64,000 nt of DNA, from positions 56,614 to 120,613 of the forward strand of contig NZ_AXWS01000018.1 of the NCBI RefSeq assembly GCF_000482785.1, written 5' to 3'. Shown piece after piece: positions 17,743 through 26,512 of this stretch (position 1 is the first letter of the stretch; each line of letters begins with the position of its first letter). The notes under the pieces are model-generated. The model was not told the origin of the DNA, did no database searches, and saw only the letters and a list, made by a program, of their open reading frames with translations. The stretch is from Derxia gummosa DSM 723 (GTDB lineage: Bacteria > Pseudomonadota > Gammaproteobacteria > Burkholderiales > Burkholderiaceae_E). Made by a program: the position numbers and the translations under genes.

Positions 17743-19092
17743 ATGCGCGGCAGGCAATGGGGATGGAGCGGAATCGCGCTGGCGCTGGCCTGCGCGTTCA
17801 TGCCGGCGGCGCGTGCGGCGCAATGGGAGGCGGGTGATCTGGGCGAGGTCGCGCTCAACGGTCAGGCAACGCTGGTCGGCCAGGCCAAGGAGCGCCTGCG
17901 CTCGCCTTATGCCAGCCCGGTAAGCCTGGAGCCGGAGTACGAGCGCAGCTATTCGCTGTCGGCCACGGCCTTCATGGGCTGGCGGCCGGCGCGCGATACC
18001 GAGCTGTTCTTCAACCCCGAGATGGTCCAGGGCCTGCCGCTGTCGCACCTCACGGGACTGGGCGGCCTCACCAACGGCGAGATGCAGAAGGTGGGCGGCA
18101 CCAGCCCGACCTTCTACCGGGCGCGGCTGTTCGCGCGCCAGACCTTCGGCCTAGGCGGCGGCGAGGAGCAGGTCGAGGCCGACGCCAACCAGTTCGCGCG
18201 CACGGTGGACCGGCACCGCGTGGTGATCACGCTCGGCAATTTCGCGGTGAATGACGTGTTCGACGACAACGGCGTCGCCCACGATCCGCGCACGCAATTC
18301 CTGAACTGGAGCTTCCTCACCTACGGCGCCTGGGATTTTCCGGCCGACGCGCGCGGCTATACCGGCGGTGCCGCGGCCGAACTCGTCTGGGACGACTGGA
18401 CGCTGCGCGCCGGCCGCTTCCGGCTGCCGAAGGAAGCCAACGGGCTGCGTCTTCAGAACAATCTGGGCGCCGACGTCGGCGATGCGCTGGAGCTGGAACG
18501 GCGCCACGAGGTCGGCGGCCGGCCCGGCGCGCTGCGGCTGCTGGCCTTCCGCAACCGCACGTCGATGGGCAGCTTCCAGGACGCACTCGACGCCTGGGCG
18601 GCGGCCGGCGGCGCGGCCTCCGGCACCGTGCCCGAGGTGACGGCGGTGCGCCGGCGCCAGGACAAGCGCGGGCTCGGCCTGACCGTCGAGCAGGAACTGG
18701 CCGACGACGTGAGCGGTCTCGTGCGCGCCGCTCGCAGCGACGGAGGCTCGGAAGTGTTCGCCTTCGCCGAGATTGACGCCTCGCTCGCGGCGGCGTTGCG
18801 CGTGGGCGGCTCGTACTGGGGGCGCGGCGAGGACGAGATCGGGCTGGGGCTGGCGCAGAACGGGCTGTCGTCGGCGCATGTGGCCTATCTGCGCGCGGGC
18901 GGGCTGGGCTATTTCGTGGGCGACGGCGCGATCGACTACGCGCCCGAGCGCATCGCCGAGGCCTACTACAGCCTCGGCCTGCCGGGCGGTCTGAGCCTGA
19001 CCTTCGACTATCAGCGCATCGTGAATCCGGCCTACAACCGGGCGCGCGGGCCGGTGGATGTGGCGGCGCTGCGCTTGCACGCGCAGTGGTGA
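17743..19092 (+). CDS. Carbohydrate-selective porin, OprB-like
   Basis: A 449-residue outer-membrane barrel protein. The signal peptide is residues 1-27 (ALALACAFMPAARAA). The mature part has alternating aromatic beta-strands and family-like segments such as ATAFMGWRPARDTELFFNPE, RLFARQTFGL, RVVITLGNFAVNDVFDDNGV and WSFLTYGAWDFPADARGYT, ending LRLHAQW with the expected terminal aromatic residue. It belongs to the OprB carbohydrate-porin superfamily. The substrate is unknown, as no sugar-transport genes lie nearby. AGGAG precedes the ATG at 17743. It is monocistronic as far as seen. Confidence 0.85.
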   Translation: MRGRQWGWSGIALALACAFMPAARAAQWEAGDLGEVALNGQATLVGQAKERLRSPYASPVSLEPEYERSYSLSATAFMGWRPARDTELFFNPEMVQGLPLSHLTGLGGLTNGEMQKVGGTSPTFYRARLFARQTFGLGGGEEQVEADANQFARTVDRHRVVITLGNFAVNDVFDDNGVAHDPRTQFLNWSFLTYGAWDFPADARGYTGGAAAELVWDDWTLRAGRFRLPKEANGLRLQNNLGADVGDALELERRHEVGGRPGALRLLAFRNRTSMGSFQDALDAWAAAGGAASGTVPEVTAVRRRQDKRGLGLTVEQELADDVSGLVRAARSDGGSEVFAFAEIDASLAAALRVGGSYWGRGEDEIGLGLAQNGLSSAHVAYLRAGGLGYFVGDGAIDYAPERIAEAYYSLGLPGGLSLTFDYQRIVNPAYNRARGPVDVAALRLHAQW

Positions 19093-19218
19093 GACGGTCG
19101 GGAGAGCGGCGGCATTCTTCTTGCAAAACGGCCTGCGAACCCCGGGCTTGTCGCAAACCCGACAAGCCTCGCAAGCACGCAGAGCGGCCCCGGCCGCGAC
19201 AGATCACCGAGGAATCCC

Positions 19219-19455
19219 ATGCCGATCTACGAATACCGCTGCACGACCTGCGAAGAAGAGTTCGAGGTGCTGGTGCGCTCGTCCACCGTCGTGTCCTGCC
19301 CCAAGTGCGGCGCGCAGGAAGTCGAACGTCTCGTGTCGCGCATCGCGCCGCACGGCAAGATCCCCGAGATGCGCCGCAAGATGCGCGCGATGGCCTCGGC
19401 CGAAGGCGACACGAGCAACTTCAGCAAGAAGGAACTCAGCACCTTCAAGAGCTGA
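19219..19455 (+). CDS. FmdB-family zinc-ribbon protein
   Basis: A 78-residue protein with the FmdB putative regulatory-protein zinc ribbon: MPIYEYRCTTCEEEFEVLVR, then VVSCPKCGAQEVERLVSRI. The two CxxC pairs bind zinc. The C-terminal part is Lys/Arg-rich and ends SKKELSTFKS. FmdB proteins are found in many bacteria, first noted beside an amidase gene; their biochemical role remains unclear. In many betaproteobacteria the gene lies beside aspartyl-tRNA-synthetase genes; it does not here. It is followed by a 199-bp gap before the convergent Fe-S gene. Confidence 0.85.
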   Translation: MPIYEYRCTTCEEEFEVLVRSSTVVSCPKCGAQEVERLVSRIAPHGKIPEMRRKMRAMASAEGDTSNFSKKELSTFKS

Positions 19456-19654
19456 GCGGGCAGGGCGGCAGGCAGCTCGCGCTGCCGCGTCGCCCGCCGC
19501 CGGCGGCAGACAGCGCCGCGTTTCCCGCGAGGGAGCGCGGCGTTTTGCATCGAGGGGCGCGTTCCTTCATCGACGCCGTGGTCCGGGGCGCACCGACCCG
19601 ATGCGAGGGCCGGCACCGGGGCGCGCGGGTTCTGCCGGCGCCCGCGCCGCGCGG

Positions 19655-21097
19655 TCAGTCGAGCGCCGCTGCAAGCGTGTGCACGAAGTGCCGCGCCTCG
19701 CGTTTCGCGCCGTCGGCGATCTGGCTGCGGCAGCTCGTGCCGTTGGCGATCACCTCGGTGGCGGCGTCGCAGGCGCGCACGGCGGGCAGCAGCGCGAGTT
19801 CGCCCATCTTCATCGACACCTCGTAGTGCTCGGCCTCGTAGCCGAAGCTGCCGGCCATGCCGCAGCAGCTCGATTCGATGAACTCGACCTTGAGATTGGG
19901 CACGAGGCCCAGCACCTTGCGCATCGCCTTCATCGCGCCGAAGGCCTTCTGGTGGCAATGGCCGTGCACGACGGCGTTGCGCTCGGGCAGGTCGGCGCGG
20001 AAGGGAATCTTCAGGCGCTTGCCGTCGTGCTCGCGGGCGAGGAATTCCTCCAGCAGCCAGGCGCTCTTGGCGACCTTCTGGGCGCGCGCGCCGAAGCCCA
20101 TCTGCTGGTACTCGTCGCGCAGCATGACGAGACAGCTCGGCTCCAGCCCGAGCACCGGCAGGCCGCGCTCGACCATCGGCTCCAGCGCGTCGAGCATGCG
20201 CGTGGCGTGTTCCTTCGCGCGCTCGATGAAGCCGCCCGAATGCGCGGTGCGGCCGCAGCACAGCGGCGCGCCACCGTCGAGCGCGCGCGCGATGTGCACG
20301 ACGTAGCCGGCCTTGGTCAGCAGCTTGACGGCGGCGTCGGCGGTGGACGGGTCGAGCTGGTTGGTGAAGCTGTCCACCAGCAGCACGACCTCGCGCAGCG
20401 TCGGCGCGGCGGCAGGCGTGGCGGCCGCGTCGGGAGCCACCGGCGCCACGGCCGGCGCATACACCGAGGGCGAGCGATCGAGGAAGGCCGTCGGCGCGAG
20501 GCGCGGCAGCGGCCGCCTGGCCGAGATGCCGTAACGGCTTTCGATGAAGGCCGCGACGGCCGGCAGCTTTTCGCGCAGCGTCAGCGCGAGACCGGGCAAC
20601 GGACCGAGCCTGCGTGCCTTCGCCGCCATGTCCGGGAAGTTGGCGAACCATTGGTCGCGCGCCGAGGCCGGCTCATGCTCGCGGCGCTGGGCCAACGCCT
20701 CGGTGCGCAGCGCGGCCATGTCGACGCCGTTCGGGCATTCGCGCTTGCAGCCCTTGCAGCCGACGCACAGGTCCATCGCCTCGGCCACCTGGGGCGCCAT
20801 GAACGGGTCGGGGCCGTATTCGCCGTCGAGGGCGGCGCGTAGCGCGGCGGCGCGCGCCTGGGTGGAATGGGCGACGTCCATCGTCGCGCGAAAGCTCGGG
20901 CACATCAGGCCCTTGGGCGCCGTGCCCTGGCATTGCCGGGCGCCGATGCAGACGGCCGTGGCCTTGGCGTAGTCGCCGCCGGTGGCGGGGATGTGGGCGT
21001 AGGCGTCGCCCTGGCCATAGCTTTCGTAGGCCGACCAGTCGAGATGGGTGCGCACTTTTCTGTAGCTCTCGGAGGATGTTTCGGTCCACGGATGCAA
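19655..21097 (-). CDS. Fe-S oxidoreductase half of a FAD/Fe-S dehydrogenase; N-terminal FAD half absent
   Basis: A 480-residue iron-sulfur protein. It has ferredoxin-type cysteines (VCIGARQCQ, LMCPSFRA, DLCVGCKGCKRECPNG), then two CCG-type cluster domains (APLCCGRTAHSGGF; ESSCCGMAGSFGYEAEHYEV) as in heterodisulfide-reductase and glycolate or D-2-hydroxyglutarate dehydrogenases. In YdiJ-like enzymes of about 1000 residues this half follows a FAD-binding half; homology begins here at about HLDWSAYE, where that half would end. Only 193 bp separate the start from the divergent neighbour, so no FAD half exists upstream. The start is a TTG at 21097 without a clear ribosome site. It may be a truncated gene or a stand-alone partner subunit. 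Confidence 0.72.
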   Translation of the reverse strand: MHPWTETSSESYRKVRTHLDWSAYESYGQGDAYAHIPATGGDYAKATAVCIGARQCQGTAPKGLMCPSFRATMDVAHSTQARAAALRAALDGEYGPDPFMAPQVAEAMDLCVGCKGCKRECPNGVDMAALRTEALAQRREHEPASARDQWFANFPDMAAKARRLGPLPGLALTLREKLPAVAAFIESRYGISARRPLPRLAPTAFLDRSPSVYAPAVAPVAPDAAATPAAAPTLREVVLLVDSFTNQLDPSTADAAVKLLTKAGYVVHIARALDGGAPLCCGRTAHSGGFIERAKEHATRMLDALEPMVERGLPVLGLEPSCLVMLRDEYQQMGFGARAQKVAKSAWLLEEFLAREHDGKRLKIPFRADLPERNAVVHGHCHQKAFGAMKAMRKVLGLVPNLKVEFIESSCCGMAGSFGYEAEHYEVSMKMGELALLPAVRACDAATEVIANGTSCRSQIADGAKREARHFVHTLAAALD

Positions 21098-21290
21098 GAG
21101 GGGTGCCGAAGGGTTTTGTCGGCTTTGTCGCGTGGCAAAGCTCTTGCAGAACAGTCGGGAAATCCGGCGCCGCGGGCTGCCGGTTCAGCGGCCCGGCCGA
21201 CGCGCGCGATGCGCGCGGGCCGGTCCGCCGAACCGCCGCGACGCGCTGGCGCCGGGCCGTCCTTCTCACCCACCACGTTCGACACGAGCC

Positions 21291-22286
21291 ATGACGACGC
21301 CCCCACCCCGCATCGGCTATCTCTGCCTCTGCGAAAACCCGACGGCCGAAGCCGGTCGCGCGCTGATCCGCCAGTTCGTCCTCGTGCGCGAGGCCGACCG
21401 CATGGGCTTCGACGACATCTGGATCGGCGAGCAGCATTTCGACGACGTGTGGCCGACGGGCGCCTCGATCGCGCTGCTCGGCCATCTGACCGGCGTGACG
21501 AGCAAGGCGCGCATCGGCTCGGCGGCGCTGCTTGCGGGGCTGCGCGATCCGGTCGCGCTGGCCGAGGATGTCGCCACGCTCGACCTGCTCAGCAAGGGCC
21601 GGCTCAATCTCGGCGTCGGCCGGGGCGCGCCCTTCGGGCTCGTGGGCAAGCACTTCGGGCTGGACGCGGCGACGGTCGAATCGCGCATGTTCGAGGCGCT
21701 CGAACTGATGCGGAAGCTCCATGCCGAGACCGACGTGAGCTGGAGCGGCAAGCACTTCAGCACCACCGACCTCACGCTCGTGCCGCGCCCGCCCAAGCCG
21801 ATCCCGGTGTGGATCGCGGCCGGCGGCGAGGCCAACATCATCGAGGCGGCAAAGCTCGGTCACGGCCTCATGGCCGGCGCGACCTGGACCGTGGCGCGGC
21901 TCAAGAAGGCGGTCGCGCTCTACCGCGAGCACTCGGGCGGCGCCGATCCCCAGCTCATCGTGCCGCGCTTCTGCATGACGGCCGCGACGCGCGAGGAGGC
22001 GGTCGCGGTCGCCGAGCCCTATCTCGCCGCGCTGGCCGAGCGCCTGGGCGCGGCCGGCGTCAACGCCGACCCGGCGCAGTCGCTCGCGCTCGACCCGGCC
22101 GCGCTGCTGGAGATGTCGATCGTCGGCAGCCACGAGCAGGTCGCCGCGCGCATCAAGGCGCTCAACGAGGAACTGGGCGGCGTGTACAGCGTGCCGCTCA
22201 TCCCCACGAGCGGGCAGTTCGACACCGTCAAGCACTGCCTCGCCGACCTGGTGGACGAGGTGCGCAAGCTGCTGATGGACGACTGA
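21291..22286 (+). CDS. LLM-class flavin-dependent oxidoreductase (luciferase-like)
   Basis: A 331-residue TIM-barrel monooxygenase that would use reduced FMN and oxygen. Characteristic stretches: [55 protein letters not shown], and [20 protein letters not shown]. These match bacterial luciferase-like and F420/FMN-dependent monooxygenases; the substrate (aldehyde, alkanesulfonate, amine chelate or other) is unknown. The ATG at 21291 gives the family start, whereas an earlier in-frame option from 21132 adds unrelated residues. It is divergent from the truncated Fe-S gene and lies 46 bp before pyrC. Confidence 0.86.
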   Translation: MTTPPPRIGYLCLCENPTAEAGRALIRQFVLVREADRMGFDDIWIGEQHFDDVWPTGASIALLGHLTGVTSKARIGSAALLAGLRDPVALAEDVATLDLLSKGRLNLGVGRGAPFGLVGKHFGLDAATVESRMFEALELMRKLHAETDVSWSGKHFSTTDLTLVPRPPKPIPVWIAAGGEANIIEAAKLGHGLMAGATWTVARLKKAVALYREHSGGADPQLIVPRFCMTAATREEAVAVAEPYLAALAERLGAAGVNADPAQSLALDPAALLEMSIVGSHEQVAARIKALNEELGGVYSVPLIPTSGQFDTVKHCLADLVDEVRKLLMDD

Positions 22287-22332
22287 GGTCGCGGCGGCGG
22301 GCGGCGCTGTCGGCCCGCCTAGAATCGCGGCC

Positions 22333-23394
22333 ATGACCACCACCGCCACTCCCGCCGCCACGCCTTCGTCGATCACCCTGCGCCGCCCCGACGACTGGCA
22401 TCTCCACCTGCGCGACGGCGCCGCGCTCGCGGCCGTGCTGCCGCACACCGCGCGCCAGTTCGCGCGCGCGATCGTCATGCCCAACCTCAAGCCGCCGGTG
22501 ACGACCACCGCGCTGGCCGCCGACTACCGCGAGCGCATCCTCGCCGCGCTGCCCGCCGGCATGAGTTTCGAGCCGCTCATGACGCTCTACCTCACCGACA
22601 ACACCACGCCCGACGAGATCCGCCGCGCCAAGGCTTCGGGCTTCGTGCATGCGGTCAAGCTGTATCCGGCCGGCGCCACCACCAATTCCGACGCCGGCGT
22701 GACCGACCTCGTTAGGTGCGATGCCACGCTCGAAGCGATGCAGGAAGTCGGCATGCCGCTGTGCGTGCACGGCGAGGTCGCCGATCCCAGCGTTGACGTG
22801 TTCGACCGGGAAGCGGTGTTCATCGACCGGCACTTCATTCCGCTGCGCCAGCGCTTTCCGGGGCTGAAGGTGATCTTCGAGCACATCACCACGCGCGACG
22901 CGGCCCAGTACGTGGCCGAGGCCGACGATCTGGTGGCCGCGACCATCACGCCGCAGCACCTGCTCTACAACCGCAACGCGATCTTCACCGGCGGCGTGCG
23001 GCCGCACTGGTACTGCCTGCCGATCCTCAAGCGCGAGACGCATCGTCAGGCGCTCGTGGCCGCGGCAACCTCGGGGAACAGGAAATTCTTTCTGGGCACC
23101 GACTCGGCGCCGCATGCCAGGGGCGCCAAGGAAGCGGCCTGCGGCTGTGCCGGTTGCTACAGCGCGCTACATGCGGTGGAGCTTTATGCAACGGCTTTCG
23201 AGCAGGCCGGCGCGCTCGACAAGCTCGAACCGTTCGCCAGCGAATTCGGGGCGGATTTCTACGGGCTGCCTCGGAACGAGGGCTCGCTTACCCTTGTCCG
23301 CGAGCCTTTCGAGGTGCCCGCATCAGTCGCGTATGACCGCGATCAACTCGTGCCGCTGGCCGCCGGGACTGTCCTGAATTGGCACGTCGTCTGA
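22333..23394 (+). CDS. pyrC: Dihydroorotase
   Basis: A 353-residue type II dihydroorotase that cyclises carbamoyl-aspartate to dihydroorotate in pyrimidine synthesis. Motifs: [10 protein letters not shown] (zinc histidines), [12 protein letters not shown], the carboxylated lysine in [37 protein letters not shown], and [10 protein letters not shown] with the catalytic aspartate. TAGAAT at 22320 lies just 13 bp before the start, so the transcript may have almost no 5' leader. It is downstream of the luciferase-like gene, probably coincidentally. Confidence 0.96.
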   Translation: MTTTATPAATPSSITLRRPDDWHLHLRDGAALAAVLPHTARQFARAIVMPNLKPPVTTTALAADYRERILAALPAGMSFEPLMTLYLTDNTTPDEIRRAKASGFVHAVKLYPAGATTNSDAGVTDLVRCDATLEAMQEVGMPLCVHGEVADPSVDVFDREAVFIDRHFIPLRQRFPGLKVIFEHITTRDAAQYVAEADDLVAATITPQHLLYNRNAIFTGGVRPHWYCLPILKRETHRQALVAAATSGNRKFFLGTDSAPHARGAKEAACGCAGCYSALHAVELYATAFEQAGALDKLEPFASEFGADFYGLPRNEGSLTLVREPFEVPASVAYDRDQLVPLAAGTVLNWHVV

Positions 23395-23518
23395 GGCCAA
23401 CGCCGTGTTGCACTGCGTCATGCACTGAACTTGGCGCTTCGATTAAGGTCCACCGCTCGCGCGCGGACGGCTGAAGCCGTCCAGCAGCGCGACGACCTGC
23501 CACCCCCAAAGGACTGTC

Positions 23519-23806
23519 ATGAGCCAAACCGATCTGTCGCGTCGCCAAGTGTTCAAGATGGCCGGCGCCCTCGCCGCCATCCCCGTCATCGCCGTCTGCG
23601 GCTCGGCCCACGCCGCCAGCAACGCTGCCATGCGCAATGCGCTCAAGTACGTCGACCAACCGGGTCCGGATGGCAAGCACTGCGCGATCTGCATCCAGTT
23701 CGTGCCGGGCGCCAAGCCGACCGACAAGGGCGGCTGCAATGCCATCCCGGGCGACACCGAGATCAGCCCGAACGGCTACTGCGGCGCCTTCGTCCAGAAG
23801 AAGTGA
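23519..23806 (+). CDS. High-potential iron-sulfur protein (HiPIP)
   Basis: A 95-residue periplasmic electron carrier. It has a Tat-type signal peptide with SRRQVFKM and a hydrophobic run ending SAHAAS. The four cluster cysteines are at 55, 58, 73 and 88 (HCAICIQFVPG, GGCNAIPGD, GYCGAFV), the spacing of HiPIP. HiPIPs carry electrons between the bc1 complex and reaction centres or terminal oxidases. The nearby cbb3 and bd oxidases make a role in aerobic respiration plausible. Monocistronic, with its own terminator downstream. Confidence 0.93.
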   Translation: MSQTDLSRRQVFKMAGALAAIPVIAVCGSAHAASNAAMRNALKYVDQPGPDGKHCAICIQFVPGAKPTDKGGCNAIPGDTEISPNGYCGAFVQKK

Positions 23807-23838
23807 TCGCCGCCCGGCGCATGCCGGGTTGCATCATC

Positions 23839-23878
23839 GAACGGCCATTTCCGGCAACGGGATGGCCGTTCTGCTTTT
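23839..23878 (+). terminator. Intrinsic terminator after the HiPIP gene
   Basis: A perfect 10-bp stem, GAACGGCCAT (23839-23848) with ATGGCCGTTC (23862-23871), loop of 13 bases, followed by TGCTTTT. It starts 32 bp after the HiPIP stop. Confidence 0.85.
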
Positions 23879-23915
23879 CGGGGCTGTGGATCGCGATGCA
23901 TTTCTCGCGCGCAAA

Positions 23916-23946
23916 GCAAAACGCCCGACCGGTGAGGGTCGGGCGT
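23916..23946 (-). terminator. Intrinsic terminator after tRNA-Phe
   Basis: Perfect 10-bp stem ACGCCCGACC (23921-23930) with GGTCGGGCGT (23937-23946). On the minus strand it is followed by a T-rich tract (complement of CAAA at 23917-23920). It lies 12 bp downstream of the tRNA 3' end. Confidence 0.85.
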
Positions 23947-23957
23947 TTGCGGAATCT

Positions 23958-24033
23958 TGGTGGCCAGAGGCGGAATCGAACCACCGACACGCGGATTTTC
24001 AATCCGCTGCTCTACCAACTGAGCTATCTGGCC
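23958..24033 (-). tRNA. tRNA-Phe (GAA)
   Basis: A 76-base tRNA on the minus strand. Acceptor stem GGCCAGA pairs with TCTGGCC, followed by discriminator A and encoded CCA (23958-23960). The D arm is TAGCTCAGTTGGTAGAGC, the anticodon loop TTGAAAATC carries GAA for phenylalanine, and the T arm is GTCGGTGGTTCGATTCCG. All stems pair. It has its own promoter (TATAAT upstream) and terminator. Confidence 0.97.
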
Positions 24034-24054
24034 ACGTCAACTGCTGAGCCAGCA

Positions 24055-24060
24055 ATTATA
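24055..24060 (-). promoter_or_regulatory. -10 element of the tRNA-Phe promoter
   Basis: On the minus strand the sequence is a consensus TATAAT, with a transcription start predicted about 14 bp upstream of the tRNA 5' end. No strong -35 is visible at 16-18 bp. The GC-rich discriminator following it (TTGCTGGCTCAG) resembles stable-RNA promoters and a similar sequence at the right edge of the window. Confidence 0.6.
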
Positions 24061-24179
24061 GACAGGTTTTGGATAAATGCACGCACGAATTTCTGCCGGC
24101 TGAGGTTGCGGCACCACGAATGGCGCTTGAAATACGCGGTCTATGATGGCGCCCTCGCCAGCCAACAGCTCATCTCAAC

Positions 24180-25388
24180 GTGAACAACGCCAGTTTCGAT
24201 CTCGTCGTCGCCGGTCGCGGCGCGGCGGGTTGCTCCGTCGCCATCGGGGCGGCGCAGCTTGGTCTGTCGGTGCTGCTCGTGGGGCCCAAGCCGGCGCCGG
24301 TGCGCGAAACCTGGGATCTGCGCGTGTTCGCGATCTCGTCGGCGTCGATGCGGCTGCTGGAGCGTCTGCGCGTCGCCGGCCAGCTCGACCGCGAACGCAT
24401 CGCGCCCGTGTACGACATGCTCGTCCACGGCGATGCAGCGCCCGGCAGGCTGCGCTTCTCGGCCTACGAGGCTTGCGTGAAGGAGCTGGCCCACATCATC
24501 GAGGGCCGCAATCTGCAACGCGCGCTGACACGCGGCTGCGAGATGAATCCGCGCATCGAGATCGTCGATGACGAAGTGACCGACGCCGCCATCGACGCCC
24601 GCGAGGCGCGCGTCACGCTGGCGCGGCGCGGCACGGTGAGCGCGAAGCTGCTGGTCGCGGCCGACGGTGCGCGCTCGAAGCTGCGCGACGCGGCCGGCCT
24701 GCGCGGCGAGATCCGGCCCTACGGCCATGCCGGCGTCGTGACCGACCTGCTCTGCGAACGCCCGCATGGCGATGCGGCGCGGCAATGGTTTCTCGGGCCG
24801 GAGGCGGGCGGCGCGATCCTCGCGCTGCTGCCGCTGCCGCCGGCCGGTCTGCCCGATGAGGGCGACGGCCCGTCGCGCCATGTGTCGATGGTGTTCTCGG
24901 TACCGGAGGCGCGCGCTGACGCGCTCGTCGCGATGGACGACGCCGCCATCGCCGCCGAGGTCGAGGCCGCCTGCGGCTCGGCGCTCGGCCGCATGCGCGT
25001 GCTGACGCGCCCGGCCGCCTTCCCGCTGCGCTTCATGCACGGCTCGCCGGTCGTGGCGCCGCGCATCGCGCTGGTGGGCGACGCCGCCCACCTCATGCAT
25101 CCGCTCGCCGGCCAGGGCCTGAATGCCGGCCTGCTCGACGTGGCGGCGCTGCTCGACGCGCTCGCGGCGCGCGAGCCGATGCGCGATCTCGGCGACCTCA
25201 AGCTGCTGCGCCGCTATCCGCGCGCGCGCCGCGAAGACCTCGCCCTCATGCTCAACACGACCGACGCGCTCCAGCGCCTGTTCACCACGACCGATCCGCT
25301 GCTCGGCCTCCTGCGTAATGCCGGCATGGATCTGCTCGACCGTATCGGGCCGGTCAAGAACCGCCTCATCCGCCACGCGCTCGGCTGA
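24180..25388 (+). CDS. FAD-dependent UbiH/UbiF/VisC-type hydroxylase
   Basis: A 402-residue flavoprotein monooxygenase of the ubiquinone-biosynthesis family. It has an N-terminal dinucleotide fold (DLVVAGRGAAGCSVAIGAAQ), the DG motif in LLVAADGARSKLRDAAGL, and the second FAD motif RIALVGDAAHLMHPLAGQGL. Such enzymes hydroxylate the aromatic ring of ubiquinone precursors; which position (UbiH, UbiF, UbiI or UbiL) cannot be decided. The start is GTG at 24180, where the fold begins. TATGAT at 24142 is a possible -10. It lies 19 bp before dsbC, suggesting a two-gene operon. Confidence 0.88.
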   Translation: MNNASFDLVVAGRGAAGCSVAIGAAQLGLSVLLVGPKPAPVRETWDLRVFAISSASMRLLERLRVAGQLDRERIAPVYDMLVHGDAAPGRLRFSAYEACVKELAHIIEGRNLQRALTRGCEMNPRIEIVDDEVTDAAIDAREARVTLARRGTVSAKLLVAADGARSKLRDAAGLRGEIRPYGHAGVVTDLLCERPHGDAARQWFLGPEAGGAILALLPLPPAGLPDEGDGPSRHVSMVFSVPEARADALVAMDDAAIAAEVEAACGSALGRMRVLTRPAAFPLRFMHGSPVVAPRIALVGDAAHLMHPLAGQGLNAGLLDVAALLDALAAREPMRDLGDLKLLRRYPRARREDLALMLNTTDALQRLFTTTDPLLGLLRNAGMDLLDRIGPVKNRLIRHALG

Positions 25389-25407
25389 AGCGCCCCGAAG
25401 GAATCTC

Positions 25408-26226
25408 ATGAAATTCAACGTCCCCAAGGCTGCGCTCGCGGCCCTCGCCGCCGCGGTCGCCCTGGCCGTCGGTGCCACCGCAGTCGCGATCGACAAGCCG
25501 GCGGACAAGCCCGCCGACAAGCCGGTTGCCGCCAGGCCCGCCGCGAAGCCGGCCGATCCCGCCACCGCCGCCACCATTGCCGCGATCCGCGCCAAGCTCG
25601 GCGAACGCCTCGGCACCAGCGCGCCGCCGATCGGCGACATCCGCAAGCTGCCCCAGGCCGATCTGTGGGAAGTCCAGCTCGGCGACGAGCTCGCCTACAC
25701 GGACAGCAATGCCGAGCTGCTGCTCGTCGGCGCGGTGTTCGAGACCCGCACGCGCAAGAACCTCACGCAGACGCGCATGGACGAGCTCACGCAGGTCGCT
25801 TTCAAGGACCTGCCGCTCGACCTCGCGAGCAAGAGCGTGCACGGCAAGGGCGAGCGTGTGCTGGCGGTGTTCGTCGATCCGAACTGTGGCTATTGCAAGC
25901 GCTTCGAGGCCGCGCTGAAGGCGACCGACAACCTCACGCTCTACCGCTTCTACTACCCGGTACTGGGCGAGGACTCGGTCACCAAATCGCGCCTGCTCTG
26001 GTGCGCGCCGCAGCGCGAAAAGGCCTGGCAGGACTGGATGCTCGAAGGCAAGGCGCCCGAAGGGAAGGGCGATTGCGAGAATCCGGTCGATCGCACTGTC
26101 GCGCTCGGCAAGAAGCTGCGCGTGACCGGCACGCCCACGCTCATCCTTGCCGACGGCAAGCGCATCCCTGGCGCGATCGACGCCAACGCGCTTGAAACCG
26201 CGCTCCAGCAGGCCGGCAAGCGCTGA
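25408..26226 (+). CDS. dsbC: Thiol:disulfide interchange protein DsbC
   Basis: A 272-residue periplasmic disulfide isomerase. A signal peptide (residues 1-26) is followed by a Lys/Pro/Ala repeat linker (KPADKPADKP), an N-terminal dimerisation domain with YTDSNAELLLVGAVFETRTR, and a thioredoxin domain with the active-site motif CGYC in FVDPNCGYCKRFEAAL, the second cysteine pair in LWCAPQREK and DCENPVDR, and cis-proline segment VTGTPTLILADGKRI. The 819-bp gene is followed by an intrinsic terminator. The linker repeat lengthens the protein by about 25 residues compared with typical DsbC. Confidence 0.92.
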   Translation: MKFNVPKAALAALAAAVALAVGATAVAIDKPADKPADKPVAARPAAKPADPATAATIAAIRAKLGERLGTSAPPIGDIRKLPQADLWEVQLGDELAYTDSNAELLLVGAVFETRTRKNLTQTRMDELTQVAFKDLPLDLASKSVHGKGERVLAVFVDPNCGYCKRFEAALKATDNLTLYRFYYPVLGEDSVTKSRLLWCAPQREKAWQDWMLEGKAPEGKGDCENPVDRTVALGKKLRVTGTPTLILADGKRIPGAIDANALETALQQAGKR

Positions 26227-26251
26227 TCCGCTCTTGGCTCCGGCAAGAACG

Positions 26252-26276
26252 ACGGCGCTTCGGCGCCGTTTTTCTT
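26252..26276 (+). terminator. Intrinsic terminator after dsbC
   Basis: A 7-bp stem ACGGCGC/GCGCCGT closes a TTCG tetraloop, followed by TTTTTCTTTT. Located 26 bp after the stop codon; this is a textbook strong terminator. Confidence 0.9.
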
Positions 26277-26411
26277 TTGAAGTCGTCGGCGCTTTTCCTT
26301 GATCCGGCGACGCGACGCGGGGGCTGATTTGCCGGCGCGGTGGGCGCCGCGTCGCGCCGACCATCGTCCGCGCCACAAAGCACTTGCCACCGGACTTTGA
26401 TCGCATGCAAT

Positions 26412-26433
26412 AATTTCAGTAATTTCTGAAATT
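26412..26433. promoter_or_regulatory. Dyad operator upstream of the GbsR/MarR regulator
   Basis: A perfect 8-bp inverted repeat, AATTTCAG-TAATTT-CTGAAATT, in an AT-rich patch 13 bp upstream of the leader ATG and about 75 bp upstream of the regulator. Symmetry, size and position suit a dimeric MarR-type repressor, so autoregulation is likely (inference). Confidence 0.55.
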
Positions 26434-26446
26434 ACAGGAGAGGCGC

Positions 26447-26512
26447 ATGCGCGAGCGCAATGACATCGACGGCCCGGCCTTCGTCCGCCGGCCCGCGGGA
26501 GTCCGCGCATGA
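26447..26512 (+). CDS. Possible 21-aa leader peptide upstream of the GbsR/MarR gene
   Basis: A strong ribosome site (CAGGAGAGGCGC) precedes the ATG at 26447. The frame encodes MRERNDIDGPAFVRRPAGVR plus one residue and ends in TGA overlapping the regulator ATG as ATGA. The regulator itself has no comparable ribosome site at its start, so it may be translated by coupling to this leader. Alternatively the two could be one gene separated by a frameshift, because the family often carries a few more N-terminal residues. Confidence 0.4.
   Translation: MRERNDIDGPAFVRRPAGVRA

Noticed and set aside
20673..22508. A 611-codon minus-strand frame that might supply the missing FAD half of the Fe-S protein
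   Set aside because: Its sequence has no FAD-binding motif. It covers the plus-strand luciferase-like gene and the Fe-S gene in another frame.
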